Position numbers and translations under genes: made by a program | Assembly (NCBI RefSeq): GCF_010868145.1 | Contig: NZ_JAAGUY010000014.1 | Span: 1 to 64,000 of the forward strand | Length of the DNA: 64,000 nucleotides | DNA from: Nocardia cyriacigeorgica | Lineage (GTDB): Bacteria; Actinomycetota; Actinomycetes; Mycobacteriales; Mycobacteriaceae | Direction: 5' to 3' | Shown here: positions 52,897 to 61,751 of the stretch, piece by piece | Layout: the number at the start of each line of letters is the position of its first letter | Position numbering within the stretch: the first letter of the stretch is position 1 | The notes under the pieces: generated by a model | The model's database searches: none | Told to the model about the DNA's origin: nothing | Seen by the model: only the letters and a program-made list of their open reading frames with translations

Positions 52897-53523
52897 TCAT
52901 GCTCGTCGTTGGGTCACCTCGAGCATGGCGAAGACCACCTCGACGGCGGTGTCGGCGAGCCGGTCACGATCGACCACCAGCCGTCCGTCGATCCAGTCGA
53001 GGTAGAGCGAGATCAGCGCCCCGCTCAGCGCCGTCGCCACGAGCGCGAGATCCTCATCGCTCGTCGGCACGACCGCATCGGCCTCGGCTCCCAGAATGGG
53101 GACGAGCATGCGCAGGAACGCCGGGGCTCGATCCGAACCGTGGCGGCGCAGGGTCTCGTCCGCGAGGGGTTCGCGCAACAGGATTCGCGCCCGGCGTGGA
53201 TCCTCTTCGAAGTACCGCGCGCAGATCTCGAAGATCGACCTGATCGCAGCCCGCAGGCCGGTGTCGATGCGCACCGGGCGCATGCGATCGAACAGTTCGA
53301 GTTCGACCCGGTCGTAGACGGCGACCACGAGATCCTCACGCGAGGTGAAGGTTTCGTAGAAATAGCGTGGGCTCAGATTGACCTGCCTGATCACCGCGCG
53401 CATGGTCACCGCTGCCGCACCGCCGGTGCCCAGAAGTTCCTCGCCGGCATCGAGCATCTGCTCGCGCCGATCCAGCGAACGGTCCGCGAGTGTCTGTCCA
53501 CGCCACTTCTTCGGAGAGTCCAT
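52897..53523 (-). CDS. TetR-family regulator of the monooxygenase/hydrolase cluster
   Basis: There are 208 residues. The helix-turn-helix lies in AAAVTMRAVIRQVNLSPRYF then YETFTSREDLVVAVYDRVEL; the C-terminal ligand domain ends LADTAVEVVFAMLEVTQ. It sits between the monooxygenase (same strand, 98 bases) and the hydrolase (divergent). It is likely a substrate-sensing repressor binding the palindromes at 52840-52866 and 53586-53612. Confidence 0.88.
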   Translation of the reverse strand: MDSPKKWRGQTLADRSLDRREQMLDAGEELLGTGGAAAVTMRAVIRQVNLSPRYFYETFTSREDLVVAVYDRVELELFDRMRPVRIDTGLRAAIRSIFEICARYFEEDPRRARILLREPLADETLRRHGSDRAPAFLRMLVPILGAEADAVVPTSDEDLALVATALSGALISLYLDWIDGRLVVDRDRLADTAVEVVFAMLEVTQRRA

Positions 53524-53585
53524 GGGGCAGATCCTCTCATCATGCTCGGGTGTCGGACGGCTGTCGGCCTCCTATTGACATCATG

Positions 53586-53612
53586 TGATTCAACATGAAT
53601 CATACGATTCAT
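53586..53612. promoter_or_regulatory. Overlapping palindromes upstream of the hydrolase gene
   Basis: TGATTCA-ACA-TGAATCA (53586-53602) and ATGAATC-ATAC-GATTCAT (53595-53612) are both perfect and share a half-site. They lie between the divergent TetR and hydrolase genes, an ideal TetR operator position. Confidence 0.7.
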
Positions 53613-53685
53613 CATCGAGTCGGTCTCGCATCGCGGCGATCACCCCCGCACGCGGCCACTCGAAACAGCCAGAAAGGCGATTCGG

Positions 53686-54678
53686 ATGAACACCATCCAC
53701 CTGCCGCATCACCACACCGGTGCCGGTCAGCGGCAGCACCCCAGCCCCCAGTCCCGCCTGGCCACCCATCTGGTGCGTGAACTGGTCCGCCCGGCGCTGC
53801 GGCAACTGCCAATCGGTCCGCCTGTGTTTCGTGCCGCTCATCTGATCGAACTCGGTGCCCGGCTACTGCCCGTGCGCCACCCGGTCCGCGTCGAGGCGAT
53901 CTCGGCCGGGCACGTTCGATGCGAAATCGTCCGAGGCGCCGATGTCTCGCCGGGTTTCGAACGCGGCGCGATCCTCTACTTCCACGGTGGCGGCTTCGTC
54001 GCCGGCGGATTTCACACCCATCGCCGACTCGCCGCACTGTTGTCCGCGCAGAGCGGTCTCCCCGTGGTTCAGGTCCGCTACCGCTACCTGCCTGCGGCCG
54101 GTGTGCCCGAATCGGTGCGTGACTGCCTGACCGCCTACCGGTGGCTCCTCGAGCGCGGCGCCGTACCTGAATCGGTGGTTTTCGCCGGCGACTCAGCGGG
54201 TGGATTGCTCGTGGTGAACACAGCGCTGAGCGCGGACGAGGCGGGTCTGCCCGTACCCGCCGCGGTGGTAGCGATCAGCCCCTGGCTCGACCTGGACCTG
54301 ACCGACAAACTCGCGCACCGTAACGCCGCCACCGAGACGTACCTGCCCACAGCGGCATTCACCCGGATCGCCGAGCTGGGCTGCACCCGTGACGGGCGCG
54401 TCGATCCGGCCCTGTCCCCGATCAACGGCAACCTCGCCGTGCTGCCGCCGACGTTGCTGCTGGCCTGCGACGACGAATTCCTGTACCTGGATTCTCGGGC
54501 TATGGCCAAGCGGCTAGCAACCGTGAATGTCCCCTGCGAGCTGCACATATGGCACGGCCAGATCCACGCTTTCCCCGTGATCTTCCCCTACCTGCCCGAG
54601 AGTGCGGAAGCGGTCGCGGTGATCACCCGGTTCGTGCGCGAACACGCACAACCGGCCTCACCGACCGCTGCCGCCTGA
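53686..54678 (+). CDS. Alpha/beta hydrolase of the hormone-sensitive lipase family
   Basis: There are 330 residues from ATG 53686 (GAAAGG upstream). The HSL signature is GAILYFHGGGFVAGGFHTHR, the nucleophile lies in VVFAGDSAGGLLVVNTAL, catalytic Asp in LLACDDEFLYLDSRAMAKRL and His in HIWHGQIHAFPVIFPYLP. It probably hydrolyses the ester made by the monooxygenase, as LipR does beside MymA in mycobacteria (inference from layout). It is first in a plus-strand run of four. Confidence 0.9.
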   Translation: MNTIHLPHHHTGAGQRQHPSPQSRLATHLVRELVRPALRQLPIGPPVFRAAHLIELGARLLPVRHPVRVEAISAGHVRCEIVRGADVSPGFERGAILYFHGGGFVAGGFHTHRRLAALLSAQSGLPVVQVRYRYLPAAGVPESVRDCLTAYRWLLERGAVPESVVFAGDSAGGLLVVNTALSADEAGLPVPAAVVAISPWLDLDLTDKLAHRNAATETYLPTAAFTRIAELGCTRDGRVDPALSPINGNLAVLPPTLLLACDDEFLYLDSRAMAKRLATVNVPCELHIWHGQIHAFPVIFPYLPESAEAVAVITRFVREHAQPASPTAAA

Positions 54679-54703
54679 ACCGTGCCCTCCCGAAAGGAAA
54701 CAC

Positions 54704-55360
54704 ATGTCCACCACCGCTCCACCGGCCACCACGGCCACCCCGCTGCTCGCCGAATTGCGTGAGCTCGCCGATACCGCTCCCGCACGCGCCGCCCACGCCT
54801 GCTGGAGCTATCTGCGCACCGCCTCCGACGAGAACGATCGGGACTTGCTCTCCGCACTGTTCTCCCGGGGCGCCGTGCCGAATCTGGATGGGGACTACGA
54901 CGGCATCGTCGCCGGCAAATTATTCGGCCTGTCCATCGCGGCCCTGGCCAACCCGGTACTCGCCGTGGAGCCGGGCTGGGTCGGCAAGAGCTTCAACGCC
55001 GAGACCGGAATCGGTCACAACCGCATGAACCGCAACGCCTACCTGGCCCTGCGCGCCCTGTTGCCCCGGTACCGGGCCTGGCAGCGATCAGGTGCGGTAT
55101 TCAACGGAGTCCGCTTCGAGCACCGCACCGAACTCGCCGCGATCGCGCCGTTCAACCAGGTCGTCGCCGTCACCTACACCGCCCCCGAACTCGGCAACCC
55201 GATCGGACCGCTCTTTCCCATGGATCGCGTCCGCGACGAAATCGTCGAACTCGTCCCCGGAGTGTGCCTCGGCCGCGCGCTGCTGACACTGCGCAGCGGT
55301 GAACCCCGCGTCATCGGGTACTTCGCGATGCGCACCCCGCAGCACGAGGTGCAGCTGTGA
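54704..55360 (+). CDS. Conserved hypothetical protein in the catabolic cluster
   Basis: There are 218 residues with GAAAGGAA upstream of ATG 54704. Recognisable stretches are LLSALFSRGAVPNLDGDYDG, VEPGWVGKSFNAETGIGHN and DEIVELVPGVCLGRALLTLR with GYFAMR at the end. The pattern recurs beside monooxygenases and SDRs in mycobacteria and Nocardia and resembles GxWxG/DUF4334-like lipid-binding proteins only distantly. It overlaps the next SDR by four bases. Confidence 0.65.
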   Translation: MSTTAPPATTATPLLAELRELADTAPARAAHACWSYLRTASDENDRDLLSALFSRGAVPNLDGDYDGIVAGKLFGLSIAALANPVLAVEPGWVGKSFNAETGIGHNRMNRNAYLALRALLPRYRAWQRSGAVFNGVRFEHRTELAAIAPFNQVVAVTYTAPELGNPIGPLFPMDRVRDEIVELVPGVCLGRALLTLRSGEPRVIGYFAMRTPQHEVQL

Positions 55361-56163
55361 TCCGCCTCGACGGCGCCGTCGCCTGCGTGACCGGTGGCGG
55401 ACGCGGAATCGGGCGCGCCACCGCCGCGGCCCTCGCCGCCCGCGGCGCCCAGGTCTGGATCGGCGACATCGACCTCGACGCCGCCCGCGAAGCCGCCACG
55501 GAAACCGGCTGCCACGCCGCGTCATTGGACGTCACCGACCCGGTCAGCTTCACCGAGTTCCTTGACCTCGCGGGCCGGAGTGGCCCGGTCGAGGTGCTGG
55601 TCAACAACGCCGGCATCATGCGCCTGAGCCCATTCCTCGAACTCGACCTGGCCGGGCACCACCGTGAACTGGCGATCAACGTCGGCGGTGTGGTGAACGG
55701 CATGAGTCTGGCGCTGCCGGGCATGGTCAGCCGCGGGCGGGGACATATCGTCAACGTCGCCTCGATGGCCGCCAAGGTCACCACGCCCGGCGTCGCGATG
55801 TACTGCGCCTCCAAATTCGCTGTCGCGGCCCTGTCACGGGCCGTGCGAGCCGAACTCGCCGGTACCGGCGTCAGCATCACCACCGTGATGCCCGCCGCAG
55901 TACACACCGAGCTCACTTCCGGGGTGAACCTGAGCCTGCAACCCACCCTCGAACCCGATCAGGTCGGGCAAGCCATCGTCGACACCGTCCGCCACCGGCG
56001 CGCCGAAGTAACCCTGCCACGTTGGCTCGCGCCCATGGGTGTGATCGAACAGGGCATCCCGGAAACGGCCCTCAACGCGATCAAACGCCGATTCGTCGGC
56101 TCAGACCCCGGAAGCTTCGAGGCCGACTCGCGCCGCGCGTACCTCGATCGCCTCACGCGCTGA
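55357..56163 (+). CDS. Short-chain dehydrogenase/reductase
   Basis: There are 268 residues. Cofactor motif ACVTGGGRGIGRATAAALAA (TGxxxGxG), DIDLDAARE, NNAGIMRLSP, catalytic Ser in IVNVASMAAKVTTPG and YCASKFAVAALSRAVR (YxxxK) are all intact. GTG start overlaps the preceding gene stop (GTGA). Its likely step is oxidation of the alcohol released by the hydrolase. Confidence 0.92.
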   Translation: MIRLDGAVACVTGGGRGIGRATAAALAARGAQVWIGDIDLDAAREAATETGCHAASLDVTDPVSFTEFLDLAGRSGPVEVLVNNAGIMRLSPFLELDLAGHHRELAINVGGVVNGMSLALPGMVSRGRGHIVNVASMAAKVTTPGVAMYCASKFAVAALSRAVRAELAGTGVSITTVMPAAVHTELTSGVNLSLQPTLEPDQVGQAIVDTVRHRRAEVTLPRWLAPMGVIEQGIPETALNAIKRRFVGSDPGSFEADSRRAYLDRLTR

Positions 56164-56224
56164 CCCGTCGGACCACGTCGACTCCGAGTACTCCGTACGA
56201 CCGAATCCGATTGTGAGGCAATAT

Positions 56225-57045
56225 ATGTCCGATCGCTACCGCGGCCGGGTAGCTGTGGTCACCGGCGCGGCTTCCGGACTGGGGCGCAGTCTCGCGATCT
56301 AACTCGCACGGCGCGGGGCGCGAGTGGCCCTGTGCGATATCGACGCCGTGGGATTGGCGCAAACCGCAGTACGTTGCCGTGCCCACGGCACCGATGTCGA
56401 GTCCGCGATCGTCGATGTCGCCGAGTACCAGCAGATGTGCGCCTTCGCCGACACGGTGATCACCCGCTTCGGTGTGGTGCACGACCTGTTCAACAACGCC
56501 GGCGTCGGGTTCGTCAGCACCGTCGAGAACGGCGACATCAATGACATCTCCCGCGTCGTGGACATCGACTTCCGGGGAGTCGTGCATGGCACCAAAGTCT
56601 TTCTCCCACACCTCATCGCCTCACGACACGGCCGCGTCGCCAATATCTCCAGCATTTTCGGCCTGTTCGCAGTTCCCAGCCAAAGCGCCTACAATGCAGC
56701 GAAATTCGCTGTACGCGGCTTCACCGAATCGCCGTGCCAAGAGACGCTCGTCGCCGGGCACCGGGTCACCGTCAACTGCGTCCATCCCAGCGGAGTCCGA
56801 ACCGCCATCGCCGCCAACTCGACCGGCAGCTACGAGCATCAGCTACACCAGCTCGCCGCACTGTTCGGCCAGATCGCCTGGTCCAGCCCTGACCGGGCAG
56901 CGCAGGCGATCCTCGACGGCACCGCCGCAGGCAAACCCAAGATCCTCGTTGGCCCCGACGCGCACCTCACAGATCTGCTCGTGCGTGTAGTGGGCGCGTC
57001 CTATCAGCGCCCGCTGGCACGGTTGATCGCCGGTGTACTCACCTC
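56225..57045 (+). pseudogene. Short-chain dehydrogenase with in-frame stop and lost 3' end
   Basis: MSDRYRGRVAVVTGAASGLG then RSLAI from ATG 56225 is interrupted by TAA at 56300-56302, codon 26, and continues LARRGARVALCDIDAVGL in the same frame. NNAGVGFVSTVENGD, VANISSIFGLFAVPSQSAYN and AAKFAVRGFTESPCQET keep the SDR catalytic residues. Recognisable sequence ends at LVRVVGASYQRPLARLIAG near 57045, where a transposase relic begins on the other strand. One substitution (for example GAA to TAA) explains the stop. Confidence 0.8.
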
Positions 57046-57046
57046 T

Positions 57047-57178
57047 GCGGAACAACAGGGTCGGGGAATCGTGTCCCATTGCCCGTGTGAGCAGGAACTC
57101 GTCGAGCTCCTTCAATTCGAGCGGACCGGCTTGACGCCAGCCCAGGTACTGGGCGACCTGCCGCAGATGATCCGTTGG
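57047..57178 (-). mobile_element. Tn3-family transposase remnant
   Basis: Minus-strand PTDHLRQVAQYLGWRQAGPL then ELKELDEFLLTRAMGHDSPT and LLFR closely follow the N-terminal DUF4158 region of Tn3-family transposases (xxLxxFLLxRAxEHDSPxLLFRLA). Only about 44 codons remain, without start, catalytic DDE part or terminal repeats. It abuts the 3' end of the broken SDR gene. Confidence 0.6.
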
Positions 57179-57305
57179 TTTTCGGCGGCTACTGCCGGAA
57201 CCCCTGGTTCGGGTCATGTCCGTTGGTACTGCGCCCGGCAGGTCATCGATGTGCACGCGGTGCTCAGGTGCGTGCGTCACGTCCGTCCGCCTGAGCCCCG
57301 GCCCC

Positions 57306-57851
57306 TCAGCCCAATCGGAGCGGCAGGCCTGCGACGATGAGAAACGCTTCGTCGCACGCCTGGGCGAGGCGCTGGTTGAGGGTGCCGATTTCGTCGCGGA
57401 ACAGGCGGCCGGAGCGCGTGGCGGGGATGATGCCCATGCCGACTTCGGGGCTGACGATGACGAGGCGATGTTCGTAGGCGGTGACCGCTGCGACGAGGGC
57501 ATCGACATCGGGTGTGATGGTGCCGCGAGGGGAGTCCCAGGCCGCGCGGGTGTCGATGCGTGCGGTCAGCCAGGTGCCGATGTCGTCGATCAGTGTCGCG
57601 CCGGGGAACGAGTCGGCCAGAGCGGCTGTGGTATCGGCATTCTCGACGACCGTCCAGTCATCAGGCCTGCGGTCGCGGTGCCCGGCGATGCGCTCGGCGA
57701 AATCGAGATCAGCAGGGTCCGGGATGGCGGTGGCGATGTACCGCACCGGCACGCCGGTAACCAGCGACTCCGCATATGCCGACTTGCCCGACCGCGCACC
57801 GCCGAGCACGAGCGTGCGCCGTACGGACGTGGACAAACGAGGCTGCAGCAC
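57306..57851 (-). CDS. cobU: Adenosylcobinamide kinase / guanylyltransferase
   Basis: There are 181 residues. P-loop TLVLGGARSGKSAYAESLVT, VRYIATAIPDPADLDFAERI, GHRDRRPDDWTVVEN, LIDDIGTWLTAR and VIVSPEVGMGIIPATRSGRL then FRDEIGTLNQRLAQ are the CobU hallmarks. It phosphorylates and GMP-loads adenosylcobinamide for CobS. Here it is parted from cobT-cobS by 7.6 kb of accessory DNA. Confidence 0.95.
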   Translation of the reverse strand: MLQPRLSTSVRRTLVLGGARSGKSAYAESLVTGVPVRYIATAIPDPADLDFAERIAGHRDRRPDDWTVVENADTTAALADSFPGATLIDDIGTWLTARIDTRAAWDSPRGTITPDVDALVAAVTAYEHRLVIVSPEVGMGIIPATRSGRLFRDEIGTLNQRLAQACDEAFLIVAGLPLRLG

Positions 57852-58024
57852 CTGTGCACGCTATCAACCGGGGATCCGGCGTAGCCGCGCTCACCGTCCT
57901 CGGCCGTCGACAGCCCGTTGACCGCTGCTGACCCGCCGGTCACGGCGCCGTCTACGCAGTTTCGTGCCGCTGGCACCCGGCTGTCATGGCGATCACGCCC
58001 GGCTCGGCCAGGGCGGATCGGTCC

Positions 58025-58984
58025 TTACGGCGCTGTTGGGCCGAAGCGGCGTCGATACTCGGTCGGCGCGATACCCACTACGCGCTGGAAGTGGTGCCTC
58101 AGCAGCGCCGCGGAGCCGAAGCCTGCGCGGGAGGCGACCTGCTCCAGACCGAGATCGGTGTCTTCCAGAAGGTGCTCGGCGAGCAGGACCCGCTGGGTGG
58201 TGAGCCATTTGACCGGGGTGGTGCCGGTCTCGGCGGCGAAGTGGCGGGCGAAGGTGCGGGTCGACATCATCGAGCGGGCGGCGAGGGCTTCCACGGTGTG
58301 CGGGAGTTCGAGGTTCTCCTGCATCCATTGCAGTGTCGTGCCGAGGCTGTCGGAGCCGCATTCGGCGACGGGGCGTTCGATGAACTGGCGCTGCCCGCCA
58401 TCGCGCTGCGGTGGGACGACCATGCGACGGGCGATGCCGTTGGCGGCGGCGCTGCCGATTTCGCGCCGCACCAGATGTAGGCAGGCGTCGATGCCCGCGG
58501 CGGTCCCCGCGCTGGTGATGAGGTCGCCTTCGTCGACGAACAGCACGTCCGGGTCGACGGTCGCCGCGGGGAATTGTGCGGCCAACTGGTCCACATAGCG
58601 CCAATGGGTGGTGCATTTGCGTCCGTCGAGCAAACCTGCCGCGCCCGCAAGGAAGGCGCCGGAACAGACGGTCAGCACGATGGCGCCCGCGTCGGAAGCC
58701 GCGCGCACCGCGTCGACAACGGCAGGATCGTGACCGGTGGACACAGGGAAGGCGGGGATCGCGACCAGATCCGCGGCAGCGAGTTCGTCGAGCCCGCACT
58801 GGGGGGTGACGGTGATGCCCGGGGAGGTGGCGGGCAGCGGCTTGCCGGGTTCGACCCCGCATACTCGGAAGTCGAAGCCTGGCAGCCCGTCGGCGGTGCG
58901 GTCGAGGCCGAACACCTCGCACACCACGCCGAACTCGAACATTGCCAGCCGCTCGGACAGCACGACGGCGACCCTGGACAACAT
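58025..58984 (-). CDS. GlxA-family AraC regulator with DJ-1/PfpI domain
   Basis: There are 319 residues. Residues 5-190 form a class I glutamine amidotransferase-like/DJ-1 domain (VAVVLSERLAMFEFGVVCEV, VLTVCSGAFLAGAAGLLDG with the nucleophile-elbow Cys, CTTHWRYVDQLA). The C-terminal AraC domain has VEALAARSMMSTRTFARHFA and LEQVASRAGFGSAALLRHHF. Proteins of this type are transcription activators in carnitine, nicotine and other nitrogen metabolism. The nearby target is not clear. Confidence 0.9.
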   Translation of the reverse strand: MLSRVAVVLSERLAMFEFGVVCEVFGLDRTADGLPGFDFRVCGVEPGKPLPATSPGITVTPQCGLDELAAADLVAIPAFPVSTGHDPAVVDAVRAASDAGAIVLTVCSGAFLAGAAGLLDGRKCTTHWRYVDQLAAQFPAATVDPDVLFVDEGDLITSAGTAAGIDACLHLVRREIGSAAANGIARRMVVPPQRDGGQRQFIERPVAECGSDSLGTTLQWMQENLELPHTVEALAARSMMSTRTFARHFAAETGTTPVKWLTTQRVLLAEHLLEDTDLGLEQVASRAGFGSAALLRHHFQRVVGIAPTEYRRRFGPTAP

Positions 58985-59070
58985 GTCGCCAGTCTATCTG
59001 GCTGAATATTGATGAACTATGTCAGTGCTGCCACTTTCGGCCGTATATCGGCGAAAGAACAATTACTGCC

Positions 59071-59232
59071 ATGGCTGGATTACTGATAACCCTCATGGCA
59101 CTGGCGGCGTTCGTAGCGGCGATCGGCTGGCTCGGATTCGGTCGAGCGGGCTCGGCGGACATTGTCGATCGCGACGTAGAACGGGCACGCGCCGAACTGT
59201 CGGCGATGCGTTCGCGCGCACCGCACCGCTGA
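59071..59232 (+). CDS. Small membrane protein, 53 residues
   Basis: MAGLLITLMALAAFVAAIGW is a single membrane-spanning helix, followed by the basic/acidic tail DIVDRDVERARAELSAMRSR. ATG 59071 has only a weak ribosome binding site. A single-pass small membrane protein at this position is plausible; its function is unknown. Confidence 0.55.
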   Translation: MAGLLITLMALAAFVAAIGWLGFGRAGSADIVDRDVERARAELSAMRSRAPHR

Positions 59233-59234
59233 GC

Positions 59235-59903
59235 TCAGACCGCGTCGCCGGGCCCGACACGCGGCTTCGGCGCCCGCATCTTGCGGATCTGCGAGGCGCG
59301 AACGAACGCGTACCACCCCAGGCGGAACCCGGTGTCGGTGGAATCGGGGAACCGCTCGCGTACCCGGTGGTTCACGATGCGGCCGAGCATGACGCCCTCG
59401 ATGGCCATGAACAGCATCATGACCAGCATGGCCAACGTCACCACCGACTGCATGGCTGGCGCGGCGAACATCGATAGGATCAGCACCAGTGCCATCGGCA
59501 TGAACAGGCCGACCAGGTTGCGCCGGGCGTCGACGATGTCACGGACGAACGCGCGCACCGGGCCCTGATCACGGGGCAGCAGGTACTTGTCCTCGCCCGC
59601 GAGCATGCGGGCACGCCGGTCCTGAGCGGCGGCGCGACGCTCGGAAGCGGCCGTCTTGCGGTCGGCCTTGTTGCCACGGTTGGCCTTGCGGCGGGCGCGA
59701 GCCTCTTTGGCGGTGAGCGGAGCGGGTGCGACCGGACCGCGCCGCTTGCCTTCGGCGTCACGACGTTTCGGCGTCGGCCGGCCTTTACCGGCGGTGGCGG
59801 TGGCCGCCTGCCGCGCGGAACTCGCGTCGGGATCGCCGTCCGCGGTCGTGCGGTCGGCGGGCTCGTCGGTGATGCTGGAGTCGCCGCGGCGGAACAATTT
59901 CAC
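59235..59903 (-). CDS. DUF3043 membrane protein (Rv2206 homologue)
   Basis: There are 222 residues from GTG 59901-59903. A long charged N-terminal region (RRDAEGKRRGPVAPAPLTAK, EARARRKANRGNKADRKTAA) precedes AGEDKYLLPRDQGPVRAFVR and two membrane helices (FMPMALVLILSMFAAP and TLAMLVMMLFMAIEGVMLG). This matches the actinobacterial DUF3043 family, conserved beside erpA and of unknown function. Confidence 0.9.
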   Translation of the reverse strand: MKLFRRGDSSITDEPADRTTADGDPDASSARQAATATAGKGRPTPKRRDAEGKRRGPVAPAPLTAKEARARRKANRGNKADRKTAASERRAAAQDRRARMLAGEDKYLLPRDQGPVRAFVRDIVDARRNLVGLFMPMALVLILSMFAAPAMQSVVTLAMLVMMLFMAIEGVMLGRIVNHRVRERFPDSTDTGFRLGWYAFVRASQIRKMRAPKPRVGPGDAV

Positions 59904-60098
59904 ACCAACCAGGCTATTCGATATATGCCGGTGCCGGAAATGCGGTCCGCCCCACACGGGTGGGCGGAGTCACCAGGGTCGCGTCCATCGCAGGCGCGGA
60001 AGGTGGCAAGATGGGAATAGCAGCCCGCCCGGTGGTGTTGACTCCCGACGAGCCGTGCGCTGTTCACGGGATGACCACAGCTGTCCTTAGGAGAGTTC

Positions 60099-60449
60099 AT
60101 GACAGTGCAGAACGAGACCGAAGTCCACGGTGTGACGCTCACCGACGCGGCCGCCGCGAAGGCGAAGGCGCTGCTGGACCAGGAGGGCCGTGAGGACCTG
60201 GCGCTGCGGATCGCGGTGCAGCCGGGTGGCTGTGCTGGCCTGCGCTACCAGCTGTTCTTCGACGACCGTTCGCTCGACGGCGACCTGACCGTCGACTTCG
60301 GTGGCGTCAAGCTCGCGGTCGACCGGATGAGCGCCCCGTACGTGCAGGGTGCCTCGATCGACTTCGTCGACACCATCGAAAAGCAGGGTTTCACCATCGA
60401 CAACCCCAACGCCACCGGCTCCTGCGCCTGCGGCGATTCGTTCAACTGA
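60099..60449 (+). CDS. erpA: Iron-sulfur cluster insertion protein (HesB/IscA type)
   Basis: There are 116 residues from ATG 60099 (TTAGGAG upstream). The three cluster-binding Cys lie in QPGGCAGLRYQLFFDD and SCACGDSFN. VHGVTLTDAAAAKAKALLDQ opens the A-type carrier fold. ErpA/IscA carriers deliver iron-sulfur clusters to apoenzymes, including lipoyl synthase. It corresponds to Rv2204c. Confidence 0.95.
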   Translation: MTVQNETEVHGVTLTDAAAAKAKALLDQEGREDLALRIAVQPGGCAGLRYQLFFDDRSLDGDLTVDFGGVKLAVDRMSAPYVQGASIDFVDTIEKQGFTIDNPNATGSCACGDSFN

Positions 60450-60551
60450 TCTCAGTTGTTCCTTCAACGGACACGTAGTTGATACGGTGAAGACCCGGAC
60501 CTCGGTCCAGGTCTTCGCCTTTTGCCGCCTTCTCCAGAGGGGTTCAGCTAC

Positions 60552-61523
60552 GTGTCCATTGCCGTATCCGCGTCCATTGCGACCGACCATCTCATGCGTT
60601 TTCCCGGGCGGTTCGCCGACGTACTGCTGGCCGATCAGCTCGACCATGTCTCGCTGAGCTTCCTCGTCGACGATCTGGTGATCCGTCGCGGTGGCGTCGG
60701 TGGCAACATCGCCTATGCCATGGGCCTGCTCGGCCGCACCCCGTTGCTGCTCGGTGCCGTCGGCGCCGATTTCGCCGACTACCGGCAGTGGCTGGAAAAC
60801 CACGGCGTCGATTGCTCGGCCGTGCGGATCTCCGATTCCGCGCATACCGCGCGTTTCGTGTGCACCACCGACGAGGACATGGCCCAGATAGCCTCGTTCT
60901 ACCCGGGAGCGATGAGCGAGGCCCGCGATATCTCCATCGCGGGCCTGGTCGAAGATCGCGAACTCGATCTCGTGCTGGTCGGCGCCAACGACCCCGAGGC
61001 GATGCTGCGCCACACGGCCGAATGCCGTGAGCTCGATATTCCGTTCGCTGCCGATCCGTCCCAGCAGCTGGCCCGCCTCGATGGCGACCAGACCGTGCAG
61101 CTCATCGACGGCGCCACCTATCTGTTCACCAACGAATACGAGTGGGGCCTGCTCAAGCAGAAGTCCGGGCTGACCGAGGAGGAAGTGGCCAAGCGGGTCG
61201 GCATCCGGGTCACCACCCTCGGTAAGAACGGCGTGCTCGTGGTCGACCGTGACGGCACCGAGGTGCGCGTCGGCGTGGTTCCGGAGAACGCCAAGGTCGA
61301 CCCGACCGGCGTCGGTGACGCCTTCCGCGCAGGTTTCCTGACCGGTCACACCGCGGGCCTGAGCCTGGAACGGGCCGCGCAGCTCGGCTCGCTGGTAGCG
61401 GTGCTGGTGCTGGAAACCGTCGGCACCCAGGAGTGGACCCTGGACGCCGACGACGCCCTCAAGCGCCTCACCCAGGCCTACGGTCCCGAAGCCGCCGCCG
61501 AACTCGAGCCGCTGCTGCGCTGA
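60552..61523 (+). CDS. adoK: Adenosine kinase (PfkB family)
   Basis: There are 323 residues from GTG 60552. It aligns along its length with mycobacterial AdoK (Rv2202c): ASIATDHLMRFPGRFADVL, LVDDLVIRRGGVGGNIAYAM, ARFVCTTDEDMAQIASFYPG, FAADPSQQLARLDGD and the PfkB signature DPTGVGDAFRAGFLTGHTAG. AdoK phosphorylates adenosine to AMP and is the unusual bacterial adenosine kinase of the PfkB type. Confidence 0.92.
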   Translation: MSIAVSASIATDHLMRFPGRFADVLLADQLDHVSLSFLVDDLVIRRGGVGGNIAYAMGLLGRTPLLLGAVGADFADYRQWLENHGVDCSAVRISDSAHTARFVCTTDEDMAQIASFYPGAMSEARDISIAGLVEDRELDLVLVGANDPEAMLRHTAECRELDIPFAADPSQQLARLDGDQTVQLIDGATYLFTNEYEWGLLKQKSGLTEEEVAKRVGIRVTTLGKNGVLVVDRDGTEVRVGVVPENAKVDPTGVGDAFRAGFLTGHTAGLSLERAAQLGSLVAVLVLETVGTQEWTLDADDALKRLTQAYGPEAAAELEPLLR

Positions 61524-61700
61524 GGTTCCGCTCGTGCGTACGCCGGCGCACCGCGAGCCCGAGCCGCCGGTTCTCGCCTGAGCGGGCACCGGTACCAGTT
61601 AGAAGCACGCCCGCACGGTGCCGCGCCCGCGCGGTGGTGGCGTCGAACTCGCCCATCGCTTTCGGCAGTGAGGCGCCATCCGGCCCGAGCTCCTGACAAA

Positions 61701-61733
61701 CGAGTGCCCCGCTCCAACAGAGCGGGGCACTCG
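61701..61733. terminator. Bidirectional terminator hairpin between adoK and asnB
   Basis: CGAGTGCCCCGCTC (61701-61714) and GAGCGGGGCACTCG (61720-61733) form a perfect 14-bp stem with a 5-base loop, midway between the convergent ends of adoK and asnB. There is no T-run, as usual for actinobacterial terminators. Confidence 0.8.
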
Positions 61734-61751
61734 CGTGTCGGCTGTCGGCTA

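Noticed and set aside
57852..58024. Cobalamin riboswitch upstream of cobU
   Set aside because: No B12-box consensus or matching stem arrangement is visible.
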